From Aphelenchoides besseyi (lineage: Eukaryota > Nematoda > Chromadorea > Rhabditida > Aphelenchoididae), in NCBI GenBank assembly GCA_024699855.1, contig JAMPIQ010000002.1, positions 2,542,001 through 2,606,000 on the forward strand: a stretch of 64,000 nt of DNA, written 5' to 3'. Within the stretch, counting starts at the first letter, position 1. Each line of letters begins with the position of its first letter. A program made the translations under genes and the position numbers. Below, piece by piece: positions 13,301 to 24,556 of the stretch. The notes under the pieces are model-generated. The model was given only the letters and a program-made list of their open reading frames with translations, searched no databases and had not been told where the DNA came from.

Positions 13301-14707
13301 CTCACATCCACATCAAGTCTTCCACCTCTCAATTTGACAGAAATCGATCTCCACCCATCGGTTACACTGATTGCTAGAATTAGAGAATTCAACGTATGCT
13401 TAAACGTAAATCATACCAGGTAATGAAAGCTGTCGAACTTGTTTATCATCGGCTTCAAGAACCAACCGTCCCTGTTCATCGACAATCAACTCTAATAGTG
13501 TTGTGTTTAACAAGTCGAGAATTGAGAGCAAAGAAGCAGGTTGCGGTAGAATTCGAAATTCGAAAGCAAATGGCAGAAATGAATACGGGATTTGAATTGT
13601 TGCGTCGCGCAGAGTCAACAGATGAGGTCTGGGCATCTGACAATCGCGTGCAATTTTAGGTGCCATACTCAGCAGATCAACGTTGTTGAGGATAACACGC
13701 GCTAAACAACCATGAAATGTCGTTTCGATATCTTGACTGTATTGATCTAAAATGTTCAAATGTAAAACTTTTCTTATGAGCTTATTTGCAACCTTCTGGG
13801 CGACCTCCAATTTCGACTTGAAAGTTGAAATCGAGTTTTCTGTATAAACCAGATGGTGTTGTCGAATTGATTAGTGCACCGTCAATGAACAGCTGAATAG
13901 AACGAATGAATTTAGGTGCTATTGTATCAATTTACTTGAACAGAATCAAATTGATGAACCCAACGAACATCGTGCCATTCGCCATCATTCAACGCTCGAC
14001 CACCAACAATCGACGCTCGTGACAAGGAGCCAAAATCGAAAAGGCACTCAACTCGTCCAGCAACCAGTTGAGCAACAAGCATATCTCCTTGATCTGCCAT
14101 CGAAAAGAAGAAGATCCCGTCTTCGAATGTTCGAAACGTCACGGTCAGCTCATTCTCGTACATGCTTACCAAACCAACACGATACGCGTCGACGGCAAAC
14201 GGCTGATTATCCAAGTAAACGGGTCGAGTATCTGAACGAACCGAACAAAATGAATTCCAGAAGTCAAAACGTACGATAAGGACAAGCTGTGATGATAATA
14301 ATGGGCGAAATGGCTTCTGAATTCTCGAACAACGAACTAATCTTGATCTTCTTTGTCAGCACATTAACCGTATGCCAATCAACTCGAGTCGACGAAACAG
14401 AGGAATGAACAACCAACGGTGCATTGTTCTCACGTTTCACTACGTCATCGTGCTCGTCGCTGATACCAAAGTGAACGTAGAAGGCCGAGATTGGAGCCAC
14501 AACGGCGATTCGTTGAACGACATGAAGTGTTCGCAAATCCACTCCGCTGTTCGTGTACTGCTGATCGAAGCATTCCGCTTGAGCGTATTCTGAAGTTAAC
14601 CATATAAAAGCAACCATTAGAATGAACTTACCATCTGCCATCGCAACAGATACAATCAAGAGAATTAAAGAAACTATGCCCGTTGTTGGGCGTTGGCGTG
14701 TTCTCAT
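10393..14707 (-). CDS. Contactin-associated protein / neurexin-IV homologue
   Basis: Complete 1,207-aa cell adhesion receptor of septate/axo-glial type junctions. Seventeen exons (14707-14632, 14589-14275, 14231-13936, 13892-13793, 13746-13417, 13373-13306, 13259-13028, 12984-12931, 12889-12471, 12426-12132, 12090-11954, 11910-11676, 11635-11393, 11347-11297, 11253-10958, 10914-10544, 10498-10393) total 1,208 codons. Order: signal peptide, divergent discoidin-like domain (~26-133), laminin G 1 and 2 (~135-450), EGF (~455-490), fibrinogen-like C domain (~500-727, with CNCDSG and ISIGPLKC), laminin G 3, EGF (CANEAKC), laminin G 4, one membrane span (~1145-1168) and a 35-residue tail. The tail starts with a basic juxtamembrane RSR as in protein 4.1-binding family members and ends EYFC, near the hydrophobic PDZ-ligand ends of the family. 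Closest by architecture are neurexin IV, vertebrate CNTNAPs and C. elegans NLR-1/ITX-1. A ttccag acceptor 42 nt before the ATG supports this start. Confidence 0.93.
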
Positions 14708-14942
14708 CGTCTTCTTCCGCGATGCCTTCGATGTTGCATTGGAGATCTGGAACGAAAGTTTGAATGAAAAAAACATTTTCGTTGTAAAAAAACGCGGTGT
14801 TTATATTCAACTGCAAGTCGTATTCAATAAACTCGACTATTCGCAAGCACTTTCAAATTCAATTTGATGCCCATAAACTGCACGACGGAAAAGATAAATT
14901 CTGTTCGGTAAGCACAAGCAAACGGTCAGATATGTGAAGCTT

Positions 14943-15098
14943 ATGAAAAAACTTGTTCTCGTCTTATCGTCGCAGATAATCCTAATCGTTTTTGCTTTCG
15001 ACCAAAACGAGGATCCCAACGGTCCATCTGCTATTTGCGGAGAGTTCAAGTCGATTGTGTCCACACTCATGATGACCATTCCAAAAGCCCGGGTTTAG
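14943..15098 (+). CDS. Possible small secreted peptide
   Basis: Uninterrupted 51-codon frame whose first ~18 residues form a textbook signal peptide (MKKLVLVLSSQIILIVFA), followed by a 33-residue mature part with one cysteine. It starts about 240 nt upstream of, and divergent from, the CNTNAP-like gene. No homology recognised, no poly(A) signal close by and it could be a first exon, so confidence is low. Confidence 0.3.
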   Translation: MKKLVLVLSSQIILIVFAFDQNEDPNGPSAICGEFKSIVSTLMMTIPKARV

Positions 15099-17445
15099 TG
15101 AAGGCGCGAGAAACAGCGGAAATATGATTAGAGACGACTCTCTTTTCTTCAATTCACTTTTCGAGTCCTACGGATCTCATGGAAAGCGGTTATGCTTTTG
15201 AAGATGTCACCTCCACTCACGAGCACACTTCTCGCGCTGCATGAGAACGTCGTCCACGATGATGAATAGCTTTGTAGTGGCCGGAAAACGCGCGAGATCA
15301 TCGCTCACCAACATTCGCAGCGTCGGCTTGAGGACACAAAAGAGGTTTCGAGTGACATTCGAATTAGTGGCTACGAAATGGAAAGTTTTGTGAACTCATG
15401 AAAACGCAGTTTTTGTAGTGGAAGAACGAACACACTCAATGAAGCCAATCAAACGAAATTTGGCGGAAATCCAGACGCCAAAAACGACGACAAAAAGCGC
15501 ATCCAACGGTCATCAATGTTTTTGGCCAAAAGCCCCGAATTGACCGCTCATTCTTTTGGGATTGTCCTGTCGGCCGACGCGGCTCCGGTTCGGATCCCAC
15601 TGATGACCACTAGGCGCGAATTGCGGGAAGTTCGTTCGGAGGCCACAACGAAAAAAGAACGTAAAGTAAGCAAACACCCGCTCGAGCAAGAAAACGGTCG
15701 TTATCGTGGGTTGTTCAGAAACGGCGTTCGCTTTTTTTTTGTGGATTCTCAACCGACTTTCTCTCACCGGAACGATTAGCTTTGAGGTCCACAGACCAAC
15801 AACGCAATCAAGCTCCGGCTCTCGAAACCGCGAAAAAACAGAAATTACTTCCGTGAAACAGTTTCTTTGCATTTCGAAGTCAAAATGTAAGTCGTGGGTC
15901 TCATTAATTGGGAAATCCGCCGGAACGACCACAGGACGTGGAGCGTAAAATCGACGGGCGAGAACGTTGAAGCGGAATCCCCGTTGGCATAATGAATGGC
16001 CGTAAGTTCTTTTGTCTCTGGAACACAAACTCAAACCACAGCTCCACGCCGATTAATTTGACTGCGCCAAACTTCGACCATCTGCTTCCAGTCCCGAAAT
16101 CCAATTGAACTCTCCACCGTTTTCGGACGCATAAAAGAAACGTGATACGCAAAAGATGTTTTTCCGTCGACCAAAAGGCCCGTTTTGTACGGCGGATGGA
16201 TTAAAAAAACGCCAAATGCAAAATGTGTGATGTGAAAAGCAAAAAGCAGCTGAAAACGCGGGAGCGGAAAACGCAAATTTGAAATTCCGTGCGACCCAAA
16301 CGGTTTTCTGCGCCCCGAAAGTTTTGAGTACGAAATCCGAAGATTACGGAAAACTACCCCATTGGCCCCGGAATTCGTAGGTGCTAATTTAATTGGCACG
16401 CCGCTCACAGACGTCGAGCAGTTCGTTCTTATCGGACGTCCGCGCGTCTTGCGCAACTTCGCGCATTTCCGAATTCGGAGGCGGCGTCGAGATTGGCTTT
16501 TTGGTGTGCGTTTTGAATTGCAAATCGAGGGAAACGTCCGCGAAAAAAGTGAAATTCGAAACCGCAGCAAAATTTCGACTTAAAAGGCGAATTATGTTCC
16601 CAACCGAAAGTTTGCATGCAAAAACCGCGCGATGCCACGAAATAACACAAAAATCGGCGCCAACCAAAACGATCGACTTAATAGGCGGCTAATCGTTTGC
16701 TCGACGGCGAGCAACAGGCGACGTCCAATTGGTCGCGCGTTTCGAGTTCAACAGTCTCGCATCAGCGGCAGTCCGATCGTCATAGACCGCCGGGTCAATC
16801 CGCTCACTTGAAATGACAAGTGAGATACCCGGATTTGCTCAGCGTTGTGGTCAAATTCTTAATTGACCGGGAAAATCAACTCGTTCGGTGGGAAACCGAC
16901 TTTCCAATTCGGTCGTCTAATCCGCAAAGACGATTGAATTTGGAGGGTATTAGTGGCTGACGCCTTCTGTGACCCTTCAATTTGCCTCAAATTGAATTCG
17001 AGAACGCCATCGGCTCTTCAGAGCCAAAGAACGGGATCTCTTGACCTCTACACGGGAATCGTTGACTCGGAAACTGCGCGAAAATTTGGCGTCCTAATCC
17101 CCCTCTCAATTCCATTCAAATCCACGAAATTCTGCCCTCAATTCCCGTTTCCATTACACTTCGATTAAGCAGCTGATGACCGTAAAGCCTTGCAACCTTC
17201 TCATCTACAGTCAAAATTAGCGACGAAAAATGGAAATTAACACCCGAATGTCAAGAAGATTGGCGTTTCTTGAAGCCCATGCAACGTCTCGTTGGTTGAT
17301 TTACGACGAGCGAGTAACCGGAGAGTTGCGCGGCGAAATTTTTGAAATTTGAAAAATGGCGACAGTCACAAATTTCTGTTGCAATTCGACGCGTCTATTC
17401 TCTTTACCGGGCCTTTAAGACCTCGAAACGTCTCGCAACTGTCCA
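15099..17445. other. Long non-coding block
   Basis: About 2.3 kb without a supportable gene. Several frames stay open for 60-180 codons on both strands, but they are rich in Arg/Ser/Phe and have no domain, signal peptide or splice structure. The block is visibly rich in CpG and in ttcga/cgaaa words compared with the coding parts. A compact hairpin lies at 16790-16832. Confidence 0.5.
16790..16832. other. Strong short hairpin
   Basis: Perfect inverted repeat CTCACTTG / CAAGTGAG with a 6-nt loop, enclosed by a second perfect 6-bp arm CCGGGT / ACCCGG with an asymmetric internal bulge. No flanking gene explains it. Confidence 0.5.
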
Positions 17446-17889
17446 TCACAACAACCAATTCATTGCAAATTGAACGTGACTCTCGACTGACAAAGAACCG
17501 CGAACCGAATTGGCATAACGACCGTCGGGTTGCGTGTTTGAACTGAAACGGTCATTAGCGAAAGACAACACACGTTGAGGTTTCTTATCGACACGAAGTT
17601 TTGGCATGAAATTCAACACTTCCACCGCTCTCTGTCGGGATCGCTCACAAACAAGTGGACGGCTGCAAACAATAAGGTCGAAGAGGAGTTGCCAAGGGTC
17701 ACTTTCACACTTCCTCTCAATTTTACGTCTCATTAGGTTCGCGCTGTTTTTGAAGGCCATTGCCGGTGAACAACAGTTGAGCAGACAAATTAATGTCAAC
17801 ACGAAGAAACAAGTCAACACAAGGAAAATAGCCAATTGAGGTATATGAACGAAACTCACAGTAGACGATTTAACAACATCAATACTCAT
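17446..17889 (-). CDS. Hypothetical single-exon membrane protein
   Basis: Open frame of 147 codons. Residues ~17-45 form one strong hydrophobic segment (with FFVLTLICLLNCC), followed by a basic, Cys/Arg-containing tail. No recognised family. It sits alone between the long non-coding block and the aminopeptidase. A GTGAGT sequence overlaps codons 10-12, so the real gene could be spliced differently. It may be a chance frame. Confidence 0.35.
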   Translation of the reverse strand: MSIDVVKSSTVSFVHIPQLAIFLVLTCFFVLTLICLLNCCSPAMAFKNSANLMRRKIERKCESDPWQLLFDLIVCSRPLVCERSRQRAVEVLNFMPKLRVDKKPQRVLSFANDRFSSNTQPDGRYANSVRGSLSVESHVQFAMNWLL

Positions 17890-18290
17890 TTCATGCTACC
17901 AATCAGTGAATCATTTCTGTTCGAATCATTCATGATTTTCTTTCAAACTGATTGCTTGTTGAGATCTTCGACGATTCCAATCACGTTAAAGTCGACATCC
18001 CACACAACTCGACAGTATCGAGATATTGAAATCTTAGGGTCAGAAAGCGTTTTGTCAGTTTCTTCATTTCTGCGTATTCTATCGATATGAATCTTCCGCT
18101 GACCAGTAAACATCTTCAAACACATCTTCTTTTGTTTTCTTGACAATGAGAGCGAATGATTTGATTTCACATTTACAAACAATTAGCATACGGTTTGGCA
18201 TTTAAACATCCAAATGGCACAATCACTAGTCGTCAATTGTTTAAACAAAATAAAAGTCGACAATTTAACAAGCGGTTTCATTTGAACAAA
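17890..18290. other. Intergenic upstream of the aminopeptidase
   Basis: A/T-rich interval without a gene; presumed promoter of the plus-strand aminopeptidase. Confidence 0.4.
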
Positions 18291-21208
18291 ATGAAAAAAC
18301 TCGTGTGTTTGTTGCTGCTGAACTTCGCCAGCGCCTCAAACTTCTATCCAGTGAAATTCGACAGTAAGGGAAAACATCAAGGGTAATCGACGCTTCTTAG
18401 ATGAGTACACGATTTCCCACCGACGTTCTCCGTCCTTTTTCGATCTGGATACAAGCGACAAGATCCCACGAGTTTTTCGAGTCGAACTTTACAACATAAC
18501 CCTCGAGCCGTTCATTCCGTTCTCTGGTTACAGCGGGCAACGTTGGTTTTCATAGTCAGTTCTTTCTATTGATTTACTTGCAGAAGACTTTACGTTCAAA
18601 GGAAACGTCAAGATAGACATTCGAATCACCAATAAAACCGAAAAATTGCCGTTACGTTCCGAGAACTTGAATATTCTTGATGCGAAGTTCTTTCGAGGTT
18701 CACAAGAAGCAGAAATCGCGTCGTTGAAATCGAATCCCGACATTCCGGATGAGTTGGTTTTCATACCTCAAATTCCATTTGTTGTCAACGAAACGTATCG
18801 ATTGGAATTTACTTACAATGGTACAATTTACCCCATGGATAACGGAATCTACTACGATAGTTACACAGATGTTGATGGAGAAACAAGGTAGTGAGTAAAG
18901 ATTCGCTTACAAATATCGTTCTAGATACGCTATTGCAACTTTTCTCGAACCGACTGCAGCTCGAAAAGTGTTCGTTGGATTCGACGATCCGTGGTTTAAG
19001 GTAAACGAATTAAGCAGTAGATCCGGTACCACATTTCAGGCCAACTACAGCCTGTCTCTAATTCATCCCAAAAACGCTCAGGTGTTCGCCAATGCTCCTC
19101 AACTTAAATCCAATGTCTACGAGTATGTCGATGGAATTGAATTTTTTAACACGTTGTTTAGCAATGAACGAAATCTCACAATATTCGAAACTACCGGACC
19201 GATGTCCACGTATCTCTTCGCTTTTGCAATGGGGAGCTTTCATGTTGCCGAGACAAAAACAAAATCGAACATAAAAGTTAGTTACAAAGTGGATGTCAAA
19301 TAATAAACCGTAGATCCGAGCAATGGCGTTTGCCAATGTAACAGCACCACTCGACATGTGGGCAGATGCCGCGCGAAAATGTGTTGAATCAATGGAGCTG
19401 CTCGTGAACGTCAGCTATCCGTTTAAGAAGCTCGACAACCTCGAAATGTACACAATGATGTTTGCGGAGGTAAGAGAGAGCTTCGGAAAGAGTGTTACTG
19501 TTAGATTGAATAGGCAATGGAAAATACTCAGTTGATCATTTACCAGAACGTTTTGAATCGAGCTCTGCATTCGTCTGGTGCGATCGAATTAACTAGTTCA
19601 AAAAGCGTCATTTGTCACGGTGTGGTCTTCCATCTAATTTGATTTCAATTCTGTTTAGAAGTAGCGCACCAGTGGTTTGGAGATCTAACAACGGCTGAGG
19701 TTTGGGGTTATGAAGCTCTACACGAAAGTATGTTTGCAATCTCAAACATTTAGTGGCAATTCTACAGGTTTTGCGAATTTCTTCGAGAATCGCGCTCTCC
19801 AAGAACAAATGGAGGATGTGGATAAGCAAGAGATTGTAAATCTGATGGTTTGTTCTCACATCTCAAGGACGGTTTTAGGAAATGAAATGCGTGTCAGATC
19901 GAGAATCGGGATTACTTTCTAGTGAAAAGTTGGATCACGCGGTGTTCGACAATCGTTCCCATTTTGACCGTCTGTAAAATAAGCACCAAAAGTACAATTG
20001 AGCTTTAGAAATCACGTATCAGAGCGGTGGTGCGATACTTCGAATGATACAGTTGGCTATTGGATCCGAAAACTTCTACAAAGCATTGAATATTTACTTG
20101 AAACGCAATTATTTGGGCAACGCTAATGAAGTGTTGTTGACCGATGCTTTCGAAAAGATAAGTGACTATTATCAAATTGATTAATTGCGGTATTTAAGCT
20201 CTCGAAAACCAAACTCTTTGCGGTTCTTTGACGATTCGCGAAGTCATGAACGATTTTCTACTTCAACCTCATTTTCCCGAAATCTTTGTTGATGTAACTA
20301 ACGAATCGTATGTCATTCAACAGAAATCGATTGCACCTAATGACACGACCAAATGGAATGTTCCACTGTTTACATTCAACTTGAACACCAAAGAAGAAAT
20401 GCTCGTTTGGTTGTTGAAAGATGGATCGATTTGTTCGAAATCACCTTTGAATTACCCGGCTGTGTATTTGTTCAACACGCATGCTGCATCGTTTGCTCGA
20501 GTACGATACAGCAAATTTTTATGGAAAAAATTCTGGTCTATGAGCACCGACATCGACTCGGTCACGTTGTATGGAATGCTTTTGGATTTGCAAAAGCAGC
20601 CCCATATTAAGTAAGAACATGGACTTCATTAGACCTTAAATCTTAGTTTCAGTTGGAAGAAAGTTACGGACAAGGTATTGAATCGGTTTATTAACGGAAC
20701 GACTGAGAACTTTTCTTCGATGCTTATCGACTTGTACACAAAGGTGAACTTATGTCTTGGCGTTAGTGCAAACATAAAATTTCAGAATGACAAAGATTAT
20801 GTTTGGGAAGTGCTTGTATCGAAAATTGATTGGTCAGCAACCAGTTTGTATGGTCGCACTTTCAACTTTGTTGTATCTTGGGACGCATATATTTTGGAAA
20901 ATGCAAGAATACAATCTGAAGCAAAACAGTTCTATGACGATTTGTCAGTTGCTTGTCAGGATTTGGAGAACCTGGAGAAGTGCAATACGTATGTTCATCC
21001 CAAAGTTCGCATCCAACATTTCTATTTTAGAATTCCATTTGAAGCACGACCGATAGCCTACTGCTATGGATTTAGCCATCAAAACGACAAGTTCATGGAG
21101 AAATATGCCGAGCGTATTGAACATCTCGCCAACACTTATCTATATCTTAAGCCTGAAACGAGTAATTTTGTGAACGCAAGAAGATGTGCAAAAACGCAAG
21201 AAAAATGA
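18291..21208 (+). CDS. Secreted M1-family zinc aminopeptidase
   Basis: 784-aa zinc metallopeptidase that removes N-terminal residues from peptides. Fifteen exons: 18291-18363, 18401-18526, 18584-18887, 18925-19000, 19040-19276, 19314-19469, 19514-19619, 19659-19727, 19768-19847, 19879-19969, 20009-20161, 20199-20610, 20653-20743, 20786-20988, 21031-21208 (785 codons). A cleavable signal peptide (MKKLVCLLLLNFASAS) replaces the membrane anchor common in the family. The zinc site is intact: HEVAH at ~359-363 and Glu at ~382, the expected 18-residue spacing, within HQWFGDLTTAEVW. The exopeptidase motif reads EAMEN (~324-328), where the family has GAMEN. The FDQITY block that follows is typical. 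The protein stops soon after the conserved AYCYG region, about 150-250 residues earlier than most M1 enzymes, so the C-terminal helical domain is shortened. The intron at 19848-19878 is only 31 nt. Confidence 0.92.
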
Positions 21209-21259
21209 ACAAGACCATTAACCAATTGAAAATTTGTTGGAAACACATAAATTGAATGA

Positions 21260-21281
21260 AATAAACAAAGTGTAGAATAAA
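21260..21281 (+). terminator. Two poly(A) signals of the aminopeptidase gene
   Basis: AATAAA at 21260-21265 and again at 21276-21281, 50-70 nt after the stop. Confidence 0.6.
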
Positions 21282-21971
21282 AGTTTTTGTTGACTGGAAA
21301 TTAGTCGATTAGTGGTTAAAACTGTCAGTTGATTGCGATATGGCTCCTGGTCAGATCGTCTACAACAATCGAATGAAGTATGTCGATGGCGTCTTCCAAA
21401 GCGCTGAATTTTGTCTGACTGTCGAAAAATCCCATGAATCTTCCAACTTCCCTCCATTTGCATAGTGTAAAGCGCAGCTCGACTATGCAAATTCGCTCAG
21501 TACAAAAGGTTTCCACGCTTTCCTGATTCCTTCATTTCCCGGTCTAACCGAATCATCATCCTTGTTCCCCTTTCTATCATAAACAACTTTGTCTATCCAT
21601 CGCCTCCTCTCATGTTTACGACATAAAGGTCGAAACAAAGATTCGATCGTTTCTCGTCCATTTGCAAGAGAATTCCGAAAAACATAACAAGATTGTTTTC
21701 CAAGGTGTTACAGTAAGTTTTAACATAAAAGCGTTAAAATTTAGATTACCATCTTGCCACTGGATCCGTAACCCGAGTTTTGATGTACACACAACGCAAC
21801 TAACCAGCTGCAAATCAAATTCGCGATCGGCTCAAATTGAATTTCGAAGCAATTTCAGGTCATAAGTTTACTTCCGAACTGTTTGATTGTGATTTGAAAG
21901 TCAGCGGAATTTAAACTTAGCATTCAGTTACTAGTTTGCGAATGACGAAGATCAGTTCAAAAAGTCTAATC
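21282..21971. other. Intergenic, left flank of transposon
   Basis: No gene seen between the aminopeptidase 3' end and the Tc5-like element. Confidence 0.4.
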
Positions 21972-21974
21972 TAA

Positions 21975-22290
21975 CAAGGAGTGCTTGTCATCGATCCCCG
22001 CTGTAATTTGACGTCGTTGGTATCAATCGACGCGTCTCGATGAGCTGAGCATTACTGTATTAGTTATTTTTGCTCAATCGTAGAACTGGCCAAGTTATTG
22101 GCCAAAAACCAAAAATAAAAAAATCGCTAAAATCGTACTATCGATCATTCTGATTATCGTGGTGAAGTCCTTTTCTTTTTATCGTGCCTTATTACGGAGA
22201 TATTGGCCGTTTCATTTGGCCTCAAATTTTTCTGAGTTATGGCCCGGTCGTTTTCAATTGAAAGTGTGAGCAGCGGTGGCCGAGTGGTTA
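21975..22290 (+). repeat. Left terminal inverted repeat of the Tc5-like element
   Basis: 316 bp matching the reverse complement of 24535-24850. The match stops abruptly inside a tRNA-like A-box sequence (GGCCGAGTGGTTA). Confidence 0.92.
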
Positions 22291-22470
22291 AGAAGCAGTG
22301 TAAGTAAGGGAGCAAGGCGGTGTAAAGGGAGGAAATGTTGTTGTGCAAGCTAACAAGATTTTTGCGTTTACTTTTTTTCATTTACAACAAAATTGCACCG
22401 ATGGAGAGTTGTTACCACGGTCCTTCGTGCTTCAAAATCGAAACTCTCATTTTCGACACATTCGACAAAA

Positions 22471-24097
22471 ATGATCGACGCAAATGTGGTTGTTCGACTT
22501 TTGGTTGAGAAGTTTCAAACTCTATTTGATGTATCGACTCGCAATGCTAATCGTATGGAACGTCGACTTGCTTCCCGACTTGCAAGTTTGATCGAGACAG
22601 TCGCTGGCGCCGATGAAATGGACGTTGAAGAAGATGAGTATTTGGGCTCGCCGGGTTCGGATGACGAAGATAGTGGAGCGACAGTGGATTTGGAGTTTCG
22701 TGATGGATCCGATGAAGAAGAGGTTTCTGAACCGCTCGCACATCATTACACTATCGGCGGTCGTGAAATTACAATCGATCAAATGAAGGCAGCCGTTCGT
22801 TTCTACTGCAAAGTTGAGGGCAATCACCCTGTTCCTGCAAATGTTGCAAGCTATCGATCCAAGTCGGCTGTTCAACGTCGCTATCGATTTCTCGACAGCG
22901 AAACGGCCTGGAGGCGTTTCAAAATGTAAGTTATGTGCAATTACTTCATTTTATGAGTCTTTCAGATTCAAAACTCAATGGTTGCGAAATGAAACGGAAT
23001 TAGAAACGCGAAGACGAGCTCTACTCGAAATTGAAACAGCGACATACGCAAAGTACCAGGAGGCTAAAAAACGATCATAAAGTCATCCGATCGCACGATT
23101 TGCGCCGTTTTGCTGCGAAATCAAACGACGAGTTGATGGAACCAATTACGTTCAGAGCATCTCGTTCGTGGTGCGACCGTTTCAAACGACGTTTTGGAAT
23201 CGTAGACAGGAAAATTACAAAATTTGTGACTCGCGCGTCGCAAAACACCGAAGAACAGCACTCGGCAACCGCTCAAAATTTCGTCGCCCCCAATTCGGGA
23301 AGAAGTTCAACGTCTTCGTATTCCTGCGAGTTCTGTCTTCAATGCCGACCACTGCGGATGTCAGTTGGAATTTCATTCGGGACGTGGACTCGCCGATCGT
23401 GGGCAACGACAAGTGTATGGACGCACAAGTTCAACCAGTGCGATGACCCATTCCCTTTACCGTTGTGCCGTTGGTCTCAATGGACGGAACACTTCACCCG
23501 CGACTGTTTATGCAATTGAAAGAGCCAAATGGTGTTTTCGGTCCGAACGTTAGACACTTTGCGCAACGGGTAAGTCCACTCGTTTCTTATGACCTAACCA
23601 TCTTTTTGCAGCCAGAAAATGATTGCCGCAACATGGTCGTGGCTTCGGGGCGAAGTTCCATCATGAATCTAGAAACAATGAAGAAGTTCTTGGATGAATG
23701 CGCGTTCCCGTTCATGCCAAACAACGCAATCTTTATTTTGGATTCGTGGGTTGGCTTTCGTAATGAAGACGCGGTCAACTCCGTTCGACCTGGAGATCGC
23801 CGAATCAACATTCGAATAATTCCGAAGCACGTCACCTACTTGGCGCAGCCTCTAGACGTCTTCTTTTTCCGAATGTGGAAGAATTTTGTCCGCAAAATCC
23901 ACGACCATGCGATTCTGTTCAACACCGAAACGATGATGTATCAACGCGACAACGCAATCAAACTGATGTCACTAACTCATAATCAGTTTTCTGCTCCGCG
24001 ATTTTACGATTTCCGCCGACACTCGTGGAGACAAGCAGGCTACGATGACGGCGAAGCGACGGAACAATTTCAACACCCTGTTCAATACTGTTTTTAA
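22471..24097 (+). pseudogene. Decayed pogo/Tc5-type transposase
   Basis: Segments in three frames make up one transposase. The N-terminal part (22471-23080, one intron at about 22926-22966) is acidic then helical and ends in a CENP-B-type helix-turn-helix region (DLRRFAAKS, FRASRSWCDRF, GIVDRKITKF) reached only after a frameshift near 23078. The catalytic domain shows the three acidic motifs: NADHCG, ILDSW and LAQPLD. Further frameshifts lie near 23285 and 23458, and a 42-nt intron at about 23571-23612. With at least three frame breaks it cannot encode an active enzyme. Confidence 0.8.
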
Positions 24098-24483
24098 CGG
24101 CAATTTGACATGCGATCGCGAAAACTGCGAATCTTCATCACTTCTTATCTGCAGCTATTGCGAACAGAATCTGTGTTTTTCGCCATTTCTTTGTCGACTA
24201 CCACGTACATTGGTAGCTATTTTTTAAAAAATACACTTAATTTACTTGACATTAAATACTAAAACAAAAATTTTTAAAGAATTAAACAAATTCCTTCACT
24301 TTTTGTTGATGAAAAGTGAATTTTCAATTCTGAAATTTTTGCACGTACTCCCCCCTGTGAAACCCGATTTTCCCTTGTTTCGAGCCCTTGATTTTCAAGG
24401 GAAATTTTTGATTGAAACGAATTTCTGTTGCGAGTTTTTTTTGAAGAGAAACCGTGTTTTGTAAAAACCAAACAAAAGATAAT

Positions 24484-24556
24484 AGCGACCGCAGAGAGAG
24501 TCGAACAAACGACCCAATTGGAGTCGCTAGCCACTAACCACTCGGCCACCGCTGCT
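24484..24556 (-). other. tRNA-like sequence in the right inverted repeat
   Basis: 73 nt with the size and layout of a tRNA: TG at positions 8-9, a GCC/GGC D-stem, an exact A-box (TGGCCGAGTGG), a 5-bp anticodon stem (CGACT/GGTCG) with a 7-nt loop, and a B-box-like GTTCGACTC. The acceptor stem pairs at 5 of 7 positions and the T-stem does not pair; position 33 is C, not U. It is a degenerate tRNA-derived sequence rather than a working tRNA. Its first ~21 nt are part of both inverted repeats. Confidence 0.55.

Noticed and set aside
15513..17168. Several overlapping open frames of 60-180 codons on both strands
   Set aside because: Low-complexity Arg/Ser/Phe composition, overlap on both strands, no signal peptide, domain or splice structure; open by composition.
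23571..24097. Reading the transposon domain as a host gene
   Set aside because: It lies between matching inverted repeats and upstream parts are broken by frameshifts; the sequence is transposase.
24484..24556. Functional tRNA gene
   Set aside because: T-stem does not pair, acceptor stem has two mismatches and the anticodon loop lacks U33; kept as tRNA-like only.
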